Below, in pieces: positions 7,677 through 15,802 of a stretch of DNA of 34,173 nucleotides. The translations under genes and the position numbers were made by a program. Source of the stretch: Caulobacter vibrioides OR37. GTDB taxonomy: Bacteria > Pseudomonadota > Alphaproteobacteria > Caulobacterales > Caulobacteraceae. The stretch covers positions 1 through 34,173 of the forward strand of contig NZ_APMP01000035.1 of NCBI RefSeq assembly GCF_000372645.1, written 5' to 3'. The notes beneath the pieces are model-generated. The model ran no database searches. It was not told where the DNA came from and saw nothing but the letters and a program-made list of their open reading frames with translations. Each line of letters begins with the position of its first letter. Position 1 is the first letter of the stretch.

Positions 7677-8657
7677 CTACGGCGTGAGCGACGCCGCATA
7701 GACCGCGAGGTCGCGGATCTGCGCGTCGCTCAGGCCGCGCGCCGGGCCCTGCATCTGGGTCACCGCCGGGCCGCCGCGAGTCCCGGTCTTGATGTCCAGC
7801 AGCTGCCGCGCGAGATAGGCCGCCGAGCGGCCGGCCAGGGGCGGGGCGATGGTCGAGCCCTTCAGGCCCGGGCCGTGGCAGCTCGTACACGCCTGACCGC
7901 CCGGGCCGCCGGAGCGGACCAGGGCCTCGCCGGCGGCCGTCGCGCCCTTGGGGGCGTGGACCACCACGCCGGAGTTGGGATCGGCGATCAGCATCCGCGC
8001 CTCGTCCTCGGCCAGTTCGATCACCTGGCCGTTCAGCGGCTGCGGGGGCTGGCCGGGGACCCGGTCGAACCAGCCGTAGTGGTCCGGCTTGTGGGCCGGC
8101 GCCGTGTCGCCCTCGACGACGCGGTAGCGCGGCTTGTAGGGCAGGGCGGCGTAATAGGCGGCTGCGGCGGCGACCTCCTCGTCGGTGGCCTTGCGGGCGA
8201 TGGCGATCATCTCGGAGCTGTTCGGCCAGCCGGCGAGCCAGGACTTGCGGCGGCCTTCGCGGAATTCGCGCACCTGCTGGACGATGTATTCGGCGGGCAG
8301 GCCGGACAGGTTGGGCGTGCCCAGATAGCCGCCGCCCTCGATCTGATGGCATTCGGCGCAGGCCAGAACGTCCTTGCGCCCCTTGGCGACGGACGGCGGC
8401 GCGGGCGGGTGGTTGGCCGGAAACCAGTCCGGCGGCCCGGCGCCGTTGTTCAGCGCCTCGCCTTGATAGACGACGCCGCTGCCCGGCACGCGCAGTTCGC
8501 CCTTGGGATAGGGCGGCAGCGGGGCGTTCGGCGCGGTGGGATAGGCCCAGGCCAGAGACGCGCCCGGCGGCGGGGTTCGCTTGGCCGGCTGGCAGGCGGC
8601 CAGCGCGGCCATGGCCCCGCCGATGATCATCCAGGACGAAAGCGCGCGCGGTCGCAT
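7677..8657 (-). CDS. Diheme cytochrome c lipoprotein
   Basis: 326 residues. The N-terminus has a lipobox (ALAAC, Cys22), so the protein is probably anchored to a membrane facing the periplasm. Two heme c sites are visible: CAECH at 100-104 and CTSCH at 257-261. Each sits in a cytochrome c domain of the c4/c553-like kind, with candidate methionine axial ligands downstream (SSEM at 147-150; TQMQGP near 301). The role is electron transfer; the partner is not shown by the context. It lies 71 bp downstream of the PF10118 gene on the same strand and may be cotranscribed. The gap holds a hairpin that would bury the ribosome binding site (see the regulatory entry). Confidence 0.9.
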   Translation of the reverse strand: MRPRALSSWMIIGGAMAALAACQPAKRTPPPGASLAWAYPTAPNAPLPPYPKGELRVPGSGVVYQGEALNNGAGPPDWFPANHPPAPPSVAKGRKDVLACAECHQIEGGGYLGTPNLSGLPAEYIVQQVREFREGRRKSWLAGWPNSSEMIAIARKATDEEVAAAAAYYAALPYKPRYRVVEGDTAPAHKPDHYGWFDRVPGQPPQPLNGQVIELAEDEARMLIADPNSGVVVHAPKGATAAGEALVRSGGPGGQACTSCHGPGLKGSTIAPPLAGRSAAYLARQLLDIKTGTRGGPAVTQMQGPARGLSDAQIRDLAVYAASLTP

Positions 8658-8661
8658 GGTC

Positions 8662-8701
8662 GAGCCCCTTTTCGCGCCGCCCCCGGCGCGTCGACGGGCT
8701 C
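8662..8701 (-). promoter_or_regulatory. Hairpin covering the ribosome binding site of the cytochrome c lipoprotein
   Basis: In the minus-strand RNA, GAGCCC pairs with GGGCUC (outer stem) and CGCGCC with GGCGCG (inner stem), with short internal bulges and a 6-nt loop. The likely Shine-Dalgarno AAGGGG, about 10 nt before the AUG at 8657, contributes its G residues to the outer stem. It could limit translation until opened, or simply act as a terminator/processing stem after the PF10118 gene; no U-run follows, which argues against a terminator. Confidence 0.5.
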
Positions 8702-8728
8702 TACCCTATGCGTCGGCGCCTGATCTGG

Positions 8729-9571
8729 CTAGGCGACCGCCGCGTCGAACTCGGCCTTCCAGTCGGCGAAGGCTTCCCGGTCGTCCTGGTCCCACGGGTG
8801 GAAGCCGGGGCGGTACCAGGCGAAATAGGTCTTCCAGCCGCGACGGAAGACGCCCGGATCACCCCAGACGAACCGTCGGACCGCTTTCAGCGCCGCCTTG
8901 CGCGAATAGCCGTCAGCCTCCAGCAGGCGGGCGGCGTAGAGCGTGATGTTGCGGGTGAACATCAAGGTCACCAGGGCCATCGCCCGGCAGCGGACGAGGT
9001 AGCGGCGCAGCGGCTTCCAGTCCTTGGTGACTTCCATGAAGACGTCATAGGCCACGGCCTTGTGCTCGGTCTCTTCCATGGCGTGCCAGCGCCACAGGCG
9101 TTCGATGCCCGGCGCGGCGCCGTCGAACAGATCGCTATGGCGAGCGTGGGTCTCGGCCATCATCGCCGTGAAGTGCTCCAGGGCGATCGTCGAGATCAGC
9201 ATCGCCATCGGACCGCGCTCGCGGGCGAACTTGACGCGGCCCCGGATCGTCTCCTCGATCTCGGCGACCGGATAGCGCTGGCGATCGATCAGGCTGTTCA
9301 GCTGATGGTGCTCGCGCGAGTGGATGGCTTCCTGGGCGATGAAGCCCTTGGCGTCTTCCAGCAGCTTGCCGCTCAGCTGTCCCCGATAGTTCTTCACCGC
9401 GTCCATGAACAGGCGCTCGCCGTCGGGGAAGGTCAGGGACAGGGCGTTGAACACGGCCGTGCCGACGGGGTCGCCGCTCAGCCAGTGGCCCTGGCGCGCC
9501 GCGTCCAGGTCGAAACGGATATCGCGGGGCGCGACATCGAGGTCGGTGGGAGTAGTCTTGGCCTGCGTCAT
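8729..9571 (-). CDS. PF10118-family putative metal-dependent hydrolase
   Basis: 280 residues. Family of predicted metal-dependent enzymes (COG3687) with a helical, ferritin-like pattern of carboxylate and histidine ligands; substrate unknown. Seen: FIAQEAIHSREHHQLN near residues 85-100, ALEHFTAMMAE and the WRWHAMEETEHKAVAYDV block, which together give the E...H..EH type ligands expected of a di-metal centre. No signal peptide, so probably cytoplasmic or membrane-associated. It is divergent from a TetR regulator with a 73-bp gap that contains a palindrome, a common arrangement for a TetR-controlled target. Confidence 0.8.
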   Translation of the reverse strand: MTQAKTTPTDLDVAPRDIRFDLDAARQGHWLSGDPVGTAVFNALSLTFPDGERLFMDAVKNYRGQLSGKLLEDAKGFIAQEAIHSREHHQLNSLIDRQRYPVAEIEETIRGRVKFARERGPMAMLISTIALEHFTAMMAETHARHSDLFDGAAPGIERLWRWHAMEETEHKAVAYDVFMEVTKDWKPLRRYLVRCRAMALVTLMFTRNITLYAARLLEADGYSRKAALKAVRRFVWGDPGVFRRGWKTYFAWYRPGFHPWDQDDREAFADWKAEFDAAVA

Positions 9572-9636
9572 GGCTTTCCGTGCTCCGCCGGTTTAGGGCT
9601 CTCAAAGCCCGTCTCGTGGCGCACAGTGAGTTGTAC

Positions 9637-9650
9637 TGACAAAAATGTCA
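9637..9650. promoter_or_regulatory. Candidate TetR operator overlapping the tetR start codon
   Basis: Palindrome TGACA-AAAA-TGTCA, within a wider imperfect dyad matching 8 of 11 positions per arm. The ATG of the TetR gene (9645-9647) lies inside it. On the minus strand the same bases read TTGACA, a perfect -35 hexamer pointing toward the PF10118 gene, although no good -10 is spaced from it. A repressor bound here would block both genes. Confidence 0.5.
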
Positions 9651-10250
9651 ATAGAGCCGACCGCTCCCAAGGCGCGCGTGCGCCGCTCGCCCGAGGCCGC
9701 GCGCGAAAACATCCTGGCCGCCGCCGAGGCGCTGCTGGTCGAGCACGGCCCGCAGGCGATCAAGTTGGCCGACGTGGCCAAGGCCGCCGGCGTGGTCCAC
9801 GCCAATGTCATCCATCACTTCGGTTCGATCAGCGGGGTCGAGACGGCGCTGATGGAGCGGATGATCCGCCGGCTGGCCGACCAGGTCATCGCGGGCTTCG
9901 AGAAGGAGGGGGCCGTGCCGGGGTTCGGGGCCAAGGCGCTGTTCGACGCGTTCGAGGCCAAGGGCGCGGCCAGGCTGGCCGCCTGGCTGGAGATGACGGG
10001 CGAGGGCGGTCGGATGACCCTGGTGCGTCAGGTGGTGGACGAGGTGGTCGACACGCGGGTGGCGCGCGAGGCCGGGGTCGGCCGCGAGGCGATCATCGAC
10101 TTCATCCTGCTGAACATCATCCTGGCCATCGGGGTGGGCCTGTTCGGTCCGACGCTGGGCGAGCTGCTGGGACGGCCGCCCGAGCGGGCGCGCGAGCTGG
10201 CGCTGGAGATGGTCCAGGGGCGGATCACCGCCCTGGGTGGCAAGGTTTAG
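9645..10250 (+). CDS. TetR/AcrR-family transcriptional regulator
   Basis: 201 residues. The N-terminal helix-turn-helix is clear: RENILAAAEALLVEHG, then KLADVAKAAGVVHANVIHHF (about residues 40-60). The C-terminal ligand-binding half is helical and unspecific. No Shine-Dalgarno of note precedes the ATG; the message may be leaderless or weakly translated, and the start codon sits within the proposed operator. It most likely represses itself and the divergent PF10118 gene. Its stop overlaps the end of the convergent NUDIX gene by 4 bp. Confidence 0.9.
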   Translation: MSIEPTAPKARVRRSPEAARENILAAAEALLVEHGPQAIKLADVAKAAGVVHANVIHHFGSISGVETALMERMIRRLADQVIAGFEKEGAVPGFGAKALFDAFEAKGAARLAAWLEMTGEGGRMTLVRQVVDEVVDTRVAREAGVGREAIIDFILLNIILAIGVGLFGPTLGELLGRPPERARELALEMVQGRITALGGKV

Positions 10251-10642
10251 CCGCGCGCCAGCAAGGCCGGCAGCACCTGCTCGGTCAGCAGCGGCGCCAG
10301 GCGCAGGTCGCCGGGCGTGGCGGGGTCGACCCAGCGGATTTCCTCGATCTCGGCGCGCGGCGCAATGTCCCCCGCGACCGTGGCCAGGTAGGTCGCCGAC
10401 TGGACGGTGAACCCGGCCTCGTTGGCGGCCGGGGCGCTGAAATGGCCCAGCAGCTGGGCATGGACCAAGCGGCAGCCCAGCTCCTCGTCCAGTTCGCGGG
10501 CCAGGGTGGTCAGGTCGTTCTCGCCCGCGTCACGCTTGCCGCCGGGCTTCATGAAGGTCGAGGTCCCGCGCTTGCGGACAAGTAGAATCCGGCCGGCCTC
10601 GTCTCGGATCACGGCGGTGACGATGTCGAGGACGCGGGTCAC
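10247..10642 (-). CDS. NUDIX hydrolase
   Basis: 131 residues from the GTG at 10642. It would cleave a nucleoside diphosphate linked to another group; the substrate is not predictable. The Nudix box GX5EX7REUXEEXG is complete: GKRDAGENDLTTLARELDEE plus LG. The GTG overlaps the hemB stop (GTGA), typical of translational coupling. Another GTG at 10666 would add 8 residues but has no better ribosome binding site. Being coupled to hemB suggests a housekeeping link rather than a dedicated role in heme synthesis. Confidence 0.9.
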   Translation of the reverse strand: MTRVLDIVTAVIRDEAGRILLVRKRGTSTFMKPGGKRDAGENDLTTLARELDEELGCRLVHAQLLGHFSAPAANEAGFTVQSATYLATVAGDIAPRAEIEEIRWVDPATPGDLRLAPLLTEQVLPALLARG

Positions 10643-11643
10643 CCGCCCAGCTTTTCCGCCGCCCACGGCGCGAAATAGGTGATGATCCCCGCCGCGCCGG
10701 CGCGCTTGAAGGCGGCCAGGCTTTCCAGGATTGCGCGGTCATGGTCGATCCAGCCGTTCTGGGCGGCGGCCATGATCATCGCGTATTCGCCCGACACCTG
10801 GAAGGCGTAGGTGGGCATCCGGAATTCGTCGACCAGGCGGCGGACGATATCCAGATACGGCATTCCCGGCTTGACCATGACCATGTCCGCGCCCTCGGCG
10901 ATGTCGAGCGCGACCTCGCGGATCGCCTCCTCGGTGTTGCCGGGGTCCATCTGATAGGTCTTCTTGTCGCCCTGGCCGGCGGACAGCTTCGCCGAGCCGA
11001 TCGCGTCGCGGTACGGGCCGTAGAAGGCCGAGGCGTACTTGGCGGCGTAGGACATGATCATCGTGTCCTGGAAGTTCGCGCCTTCCAGCGCCGCGCGCAG
11101 CTTGCCGATGCGGCCGTCCATCATGTCGGACGGGGCCAGGATGTCGGCGCCGGCCTCGGCCTGCACCAAGCCCTGTTCGATCAGGCGCTCGATGGTGGGG
11201 TCATTGAGGATCTTACCGCCCTCGACGACGCCGTCGTGGCCGTGGTCGGTGAAGGGGTCCAGCGCCACGTCGCACATGATCCCGACCTCGGGCGCGGCGT
11301 CCTTCATCGCCTTCACGGCGCGGGGGATCACGCCGTCCGGATCGGCGGCGATCGAGCCGGCCCCGTCCTTCCGGGCGCCGTCGATGTGCGGGAAGATGGC
11401 GATGGCCGGGATGCCCAGGTCGCGCGCGCGGACGGCGGCCTTGGCGGCCTCTTTCACCGACAGGCGCTCGACGCCCGGCATCGAGGCCACCGGGATCGTC
11501 CCTTCGCCCTCGTGCACGACCATCGACCAGATCAGGTCGGACGGGCGAACCTCGCTCTCGCGGACGAGGCGACGGGTCCAGTCCGCCTGACGCAGACGGC
11601 GCAGGCGGGAGGCGGGGTAGGGCGCGAGGGGCGGCGTGGTCAT
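10639..11643 (-). CDS. hemB: Delta-aminolevulinic acid dehydratase (porphobilinogen synthase)
   Basis: 334 residues. It condenses two 5-aminolevulinate molecules to porphobilinogen, the second step of heme synthesis. Seen: the two active-site lysines, K202 in SYAAKYASAFYG and K258 in MVKPGMPYLD; the metal-site stretch CDVALDPFTDHGHDG (124-138), with Asp where zinc enzymes have Cys, so it belongs to the magnesium-type, aspartate-rich group; and KDGAGSIAADPDGVIPRA, an allosteric/active-site lid region. hemA, the preceding enzyme of the pathway, lies about 6.4 kb away on the other strand, so the two are near but not in one operon. NUDIX follows with a 4-bp overlap. Confidence 0.97.
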   Translation of the reverse strand: MTTPPLAPYPASRLRRLRQADWTRRLVRESEVRPSDLIWSMVVHEGEGTIPVASMPGVERLSVKEAAKAAVRARDLGIPAIAIFPHIDGARKDGAGSIAADPDGVIPRAVKAMKDAAPEVGIMCDVALDPFTDHGHDGVVEGGKILNDPTIERLIEQGLVQAEAGADILAPSDMMDGRIGKLRAALEGANFQDTMIMSYAAKYASAFYGPYRDAIGSAKLSAGQGDKKTYQMDPGNTEEAIREVALDIAEGADMVMVKPGMPYLDIVRRLVDEFRMPTYAFQVSGEYAMIMAAAQNGWIDHDRAILESLAAFKRAGAAGIITYFAPWAAEKLGG

Positions 11644-11684
11644 GGCGTTGATTTGAACCGCGCCGCCGATCGAGGCAAGATCGC

Positions 11685-11702
11685 GGGACCCTTAAGAGTC
11701 CC
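11685..11702. repeat. 18-bp imperfect palindrome between the FMO gene and hemB
   Basis: GGGAC-C-CTTAAG-A-GTCCC, palindromic apart from one central mismatch pair. It lies 16 bp past the end of the flavin monooxygenase gene (minus strand) and about 40 bp before the hemB start region on the same strand. It could be a weak terminator of the first or an operator for the second. Confidence 0.35.
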
Positions 11703-11718
11703 GGTACCCGAAGGAACC

Positions 11719-13218
11719 CTACGAGTAGCGGAAGGCCGGATCGTCCAGGTCGATGGCCGGGAAGATGTCCTTCTCGGTCCAATAGTCCTGGGTGTGACGC
11801 CATTCGGGCTTGTCGCCGGCCTGGGGCAGCAGATGCATGTTGCGCATCAGGTAGCCGGGATTGAAGTCCTCGGGATCGATCCACGCGCCGATCCGCATGT
11901 CCTGGTCCTCGGGGCGCAGCGCGACCTCGACCTGCTTGACGCCCTTCTGGTCCATGTGGGCCAGCAGCCGGCAGACGAAGTCGCCGATCATGTCGGCGCG
12001 CAGGGTCCAGCTGGCGCGGAAATAGCCGAAAACCCAGACGAGGTTCGGCAGGCCGGTGAACATCATGCCGCGATAGGTCACGGTCTTGGCGAAATCGAGC
12101 GGCTCGCCGTCGACCTCGAAGGCGATGTCGCCTAGCACCGAGAGGTCGAAGCCCGTCGCGGTGATGATGACGTCGGCGTCCAGGGTCTGGCCCGACTTCA
12201 GCAGCAGGCCGGTCTGGGTGAAGCGCTCGATCTCGTCGGTGACGACCGACGCCTTGCCCGAGGCGATGCCCTGGAAGAGATCGCCGTCCGGCACGAAGGC
12301 GATGCGCTGGCGCCAGGGGCGATAGCGCGGCGTGAAGTGCTTGGCGATATCGAAGTCCTCGCCGAGGAACGCCTTCACGCCCTCGAGCAGCTCGGTCTTC
12401 ACCGCGTCGGTCTCCTCGATCGCGCGGCGCGTGAACTCGTGCTGGTCGAACAGCACCTTCTTGCGGACGATCTCGTGGATCCAGGACTCGTCGATCTCGA
12501 GCTGGCGAAGGGTGTTGGCCAGCTCGTTCTCGTTGCGGCCGGGGACGAAATAGGTCGGCGAGCGCTGCAGCAGCGTCACGTGCTCGCAGTCGCCGGCGAT
12601 GTTGGGCACCAGGGTGGCGGCCGTGGCGCCGGAGCCGATCACGACCACCTTCTTGCCGGTGAGGTCGAGGTCCGACGGCCAGGTCTGGGGATGGACGATG
12701 CGTCCCTGGAAGTCCTCCATGCCGGGCCACTCGGGCGTGTAGCCGACCGAATGGCGGTAATAGCCCTGGCACATCCAGAGGAAGTTGGTGGTGTAGGTTT
12801 CCGGGCCGTCGGGGCCGTTGACCTCCAGGGTCCACAGCTTGTCCCGCGAGGACCAGCGGGCCGAGGCGATGCGGCGGCCATAGCGGATGTGGCGGGCCAG
12901 ATCGTTCTCGGCGATCACCTCGCCCATATAGGACAGGATCTCGGCGGCGGTGGCGATCGGAGGACCGACCCACGGCTTGAACCGATAGCCGAAGGTGTAG
13001 AGGTCGCTGTCGGAGCGGATGCCGGGATAGGTATGGGTCAGCCAGGTGCCGCCGAAACTGTCCAGGGCCTCCAGCACCGTGAAGCGGGTTCCCGGTCGCT
13101 GCTCGGCCAGATGATAGGCCGCGCCGACGCCGGATATGCCCGCGCCCACGATGATGACGTCGAAGTGTCGTGTCGCCGCGTCCGCCGCGGTCTTGGGAAG
13201 CGTCGCCGCTTCGGTCAT
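11719..13218 (-). CDS. Flavin-containing Baeyer-Villiger-type monooxygenase
   Basis: 499 residues. It should use FAD and NADPH to insert oxygen into a ketone or oxidise a heteroatom. Seen: FAD Rossmann motif VGAGISGVG (G25, G27, G30), the Baeyer-Villiger fingerprint FxGxxxHxxxWP, complete at 170-181 (FQGRIVHPQTWP), and the NADPH Rossmann motif GSGATA at 195-200. GTW at 57-59 is also typical. It is closest in feel to the EthA-like branch. The ATG has a strong ribosome binding site (GGGAGGAA). No neighbour names the substrate; both neighbours on the strand are separated by 75-140 bp, so it may be a single-gene unit. Confidence 0.93.
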   Translation of the reverse strand: MTEAATLPKTAADAATRHFDVIIVGAGISGVGAAYHLAEQRPGTRFTVLEALDSFGGTWLTHTYPGIRSDSDLYTFGYRFKPWVGPPIATAAEILSYMGEVIAENDLARHIRYGRRIASARWSSRDKLWTLEVNGPDGPETYTTNFLWMCQGYYRHSVGYTPEWPGMEDFQGRIVHPQTWPSDLDLTGKKVVVIGSGATAATLVPNIAGDCEHVTLLQRSPTYFVPGRNENELANTLRQLEIDESWIHEIVRKKVLFDQHEFTRRAIEETDAVKTELLEGVKAFLGEDFDIAKHFTPRYRPWRQRIAFVPDGDLFQGIASGKASVVTDEIERFTQTGLLLKSGQTLDADVIITATGFDLSVLGDIAFEVDGEPLDFAKTVTYRGMMFTGLPNLVWVFGYFRASWTLRADMIGDFVCRLLAHMDQKGVKQVEVALRPEDQDMRIGAWIDPEDFNPGYLMRNMHLLPQAGDKPEWRHTQDYWTEKDIFPAIDLDDPAFRYS

Positions 13219-13358
13219 GCTGTTCCTCCCGTGTGAGCCGCGATGCGGCCATGTCGATCCCGGCGTCTCTTCGGACGCTTAGGTTATCAACGTACACTTA
13301 GAGGGTCGCGCGAGGTTTGCGCTGAATCAAGCGGCGTTTTGGCGATCGGGCGAAAAGA

Positions 13359-13811
13359 TCAGGGCGCGGCGCGCGAGGCCATCAGGGCCGGCGTGTCGAT
13401 CCGGGTCCAGAGCTGCGACTTGCACAGGAAGGCGCCGATGACACACCCCTTGGCGCGCATCGTCTTGGCGTCGACGATGTCGGCCGAACCGACCAGGGTG
13501 ATCTTCAGGGTGGGGACCCAGACGCGGCCCTTCAGCGAGCCGTCCTTCTGAGCCTCGAAGTCACGCAGCAACTGCTTGCCGATCAGGGTGTCCTCGCCCG
13601 AGCGACGCGCGTCGGCCTCGGCCTTGGGGCTGGCCCAGACCACGACGCCGCAGGTCGACGCTCCGCAGTCCTTGATCTCGAGGTGCACGGTGTCGTGCGG
13701 GTTGCGCCAAACGCCATAGCTGCGCGCGATGTCGCCGCCGGCATGGGCCGGGCCCACGGCCAGTCCCAGCACCGCCGCCAGAGCGGCCAACGAGAGTTTC
13801 CAGAAGCGCAT
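13359..13811 (-). CDS. DUF2147-family secreted protein
   Basis: 150 residues from the ATG at 13811, chosen because it starts a signal peptide (MRFWKLSLAALAAVLGLAVG, cleavage after AHA near residue 25). The mature part matches the DUF2147 layout: an early GVWRNP (compare G.W.......V.I..C), then VHLEIKDCG, CGVVVW, the GRVWVPTLKI strand pattern and the late LCKSQLWTRI. This is a small lipocalin-like beta barrel exported to the periplasm, of unknown function. Cysteines at the DCG, TCG, KGC and LCK positions may form disulfides. It stands alone between two gaps. Confidence 0.8.
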   Translation of the reverse strand: MRFWKLSLAALAAVLGLAVGPAHAGGDIARSYGVWRNPHDTVHLEIKDCGASTCGVVVWASPKAEADARRSGEDTLIGKQLLRDFEAQKDGSLKGRVWVPTLKITLVGSADIVDAKTMRAKGCVIGAFLCKSQLWTRIDTPALMASRAAP

Positions 13812-14060
13812 GGTCGTTTGAGCAGATCGAACCGTGGAGGACGCCATCCCCGAAGAGGGCGCATTTGAGGTGAAAGGCCTTGGTTATCAAGAGGGTGAGG
13901 CCGTTTCGCCGATTCACACCGTGTAACGGAGGATTTCAGGCCGCCTCGGGAGCGCCTGTCCGAAATGACGTCGGGGCGCGATTGACAGGCCGCGTCCGGC
14001 GCGGCACGTCAGCGGCAAGAAGGCGAGGGCGGTTCTGCCTCGAACGCGGAGGAAGCGAGC

Positions 14061-15200
14061 ATGGATTTCGCGCTGAACGACGATCAAATCGCGATCCAGG
14101 ACGCCGCGCGGGCGTTCGCGGAGGGACAGCTTGCCCCGCATTCGGCCGAATGGGACGAAAAGAAGCATTTCCCCGTCGACGTGCTGCGCCAGGCCGCCGC
14201 GCTGGGCTTCGCCGGCATCTATGTCAACGAGGACGTGGGGGGCTCTGGCCTGTCGCGTCTGGACGCCTCGATCATTTTCGAGGCCCTCAGCCACGGCGAC
14301 GTGCCGGTGGCGGCCTATCTGACCATCCACAACATGGCGTCGTGGATGATCGACCGCTTCGGCTCGGACGATCTGCGCCAGCGCTACCTGCCGCGCCTGA
14401 CGACCATGGAGCTGATCGCCAGCTACTGCCTGACCGAGCCCGGCTCGGGCTCGGACGCCGCGGCCATGCGGACGACGGCCAGGCTGGACGGCGATCATTA
14501 CGTCCTCAACGGCGGCAAGGCCTTCATCTCGGGCGGCGGCGTCTCCGACGTCTATGTCGTGATGGCGCGCACGGGCGGCGAGGGCGCCAAGGGCGTCTCG
14601 GCCTTCGTGGTGGAGAAGGGAACGCCGGGCCTCAGCTTCGGCGCCAACGAGCGCAAGATGGGCTGGAACGCCCAGCCGACCGCCCAGGTGAACTTCGACA
14701 ACTGCCGCGTGCCGGTCGAGAACCGCATCGGCCAGGAAGGCGAGGGCTTCCGCTTCGCCATGATGGGCCTGGACGGCGGCCGCCTGAACATCGCCTCGTG
14801 TTCGCTGGGCGGCGCCCAGTTCGCGCTAGACACGGCCAAGGCCTATCTGGAGACCCGCAACCAGTTCGGCCGGCCGCTGAAGGACTTCCAGGCCTTGCAG
14901 TTCAAGCTGGCCGACATGGCGACCGAACTTGAGGCCGCGCGCCTGATGGTGCGCCGCGCCGCCCATGCGCTGGACAACAAGCATCCCGAGGCGACCAAGC
15001 TGTGCGCCATGGCCAAGCGCTTCGCCACCGACGCCGGCTTCCAGGTCGCCAATGACGCCTTGCAGTTGCATGGCGGCTACGGCTACCTGCAGGACTATCC
15101 GCTGGAGCGCCTCGTTCGCGACCTGCGGGTGCACCAGATCCTGGAAGGGACCAACGAGATCATGCGCGTGATCATCGCCCGCGAGATGTTCCGGCAGTGA
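14061..15200 (+). CDS. Acyl-CoA dehydrogenase, probable isobutyryl-CoA dehydrogenase
   Basis: 379 residues, full family length. An FAD enzyme of the valine pathway (isobutyryl-CoA to methacrylyl-CoA, ACAD8-like). Seen: CLTEPGSGSDAAAMRTTA (FAD/substrate loop), RNQFGRPLKDFQALQFKLAD, QLHGGYGYLQDYPLER, and the catalytic glutamate E362 in LEGTNEIMR. The position of the glutamate at the C-terminal loop fits short/branched-chain members rather than isovaleryl enzymes. A strong GGAGGAA ribosome binding site precedes the ATG. 3-Hydroxyisobutyryl-CoA hydrolase lies two genes down, which supports the valine role. The exact substrate is inferred. Confidence 0.9.
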   Translation: MDFALNDDQIAIQDAARAFAEGQLAPHSAEWDEKKHFPVDVLRQAAALGFAGIYVNEDVGGSGLSRLDASIIFEALSHGDVPVAAYLTIHNMASWMIDRFGSDDLRQRYLPRLTTMELIASYCLTEPGSGSDAAAMRTTARLDGDHYVLNGGKAFISGGGVSDVYVVMARTGGEGAKGVSAFVVEKGTPGLSFGANERKMGWNAQPTAQVNFDNCRVPVENRIGQEGEGFRFAMMGLDGGRLNIASCSLGGAQFALDTAKAYLETRNQFGRPLKDFQALQFKLADMATELEAARLMVRRAAHALDNKHPEATKLCAMAKRFATDAGFQVANDALQLHGGYGYLQDYPLERLVRDLRVHQILEGTNEIMRVIIAREMFRQ

Positions 15201-15207
15201 GGGCTTG

Positions 15208-15795
15208 ATGATCTATCTCTGCCGCCACGGCCAGACCTTCCACAATCGCGAGGGGCGCCTGCAGGGGCGGTCGGAGTCGGATCTGACGCCGCTGGGCCGC
15301 GCCCAGGCGGCGGCCATGGGCGACATGCTGTTCGACCTGTTGCGTCGCGATCCGCCGGCCGATTGGCGCATCGTCGCCAGTCCGCTGCGACGCGCTCGCG
15401 ATACCGCCGAGGCGATCGGCGCGCGGCTGGGCCTGTCGGTGACGACCGACGAGCGGCTCGTGGAGATCGATGTCGGCGAGTGGTCCAACCGCCTGCGCGA
15501 AGACGTGCGCGGCGAGAATCCGCATCTGGTCGGCGATGACGCCTGGGGCTTCCACGCGCCGGGCGGCGAGACCTATGAAGCCATGATGGCTCGTATCACC
15601 GACTGGCTCGACGAGCAGGTCGCCGAGCCCGAGCGCCGGTTGATCGTGGTCAGCCACGGCGTCGCCGGTCGGCTGCTGCGCGGGGTCTATGCGGGGCTTT
15701 CGAAGGCCGAGACTCTGCACCAAGACATTCCGCAGGACGCCGTCTATCGCCTGATGGCCGGCCAGGTCGACCGCTTCGACTGCGAACCCGTCTAG
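15208..15795 (+). CDS. Histidine phosphatase family protein (phosphoglycerate mutase-like)
   Basis: 195 residues. Seen: the RHG motif at the very N-terminus (MIYLCRHGQTFHNREGRLQG), with the catalytic histidine H7, the conserved ASPLRRARDTAEAI segment, and the late VVSHGVAGR with the second catalytic histidine. It transfers phosphate through a phosphohistidine; substrate unknown (small phosphoesters or a phosphosugar). The start is the ATG at 15208; a TTG directly precedes it. It begins 7 bp after the acyl-CoA dehydrogenase and ends 7 bp before the hydrolase gene, so it is inside the operon although no phosphatase step belongs to valine breakdown. Confidence 0.92.
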   Translation: MIYLCRHGQTFHNREGRLQGRSESDLTPLGRAQAAAMGDMLFDLLRRDPPADWRIVASPLRRARDTAEAIGARLGLSVTTDERLVEIDVGEWSNRLREDVRGENPHLVGDDAWGFHAPGGETYEAMMARITDWLDEQVAEPERRLIVVSHGVAGRLLRGVYAGLSKAETLHQDIPQDAVYRLMAGQVDRFDCEPV

Positions 15796-15802
15796 GATCC
15801 CC

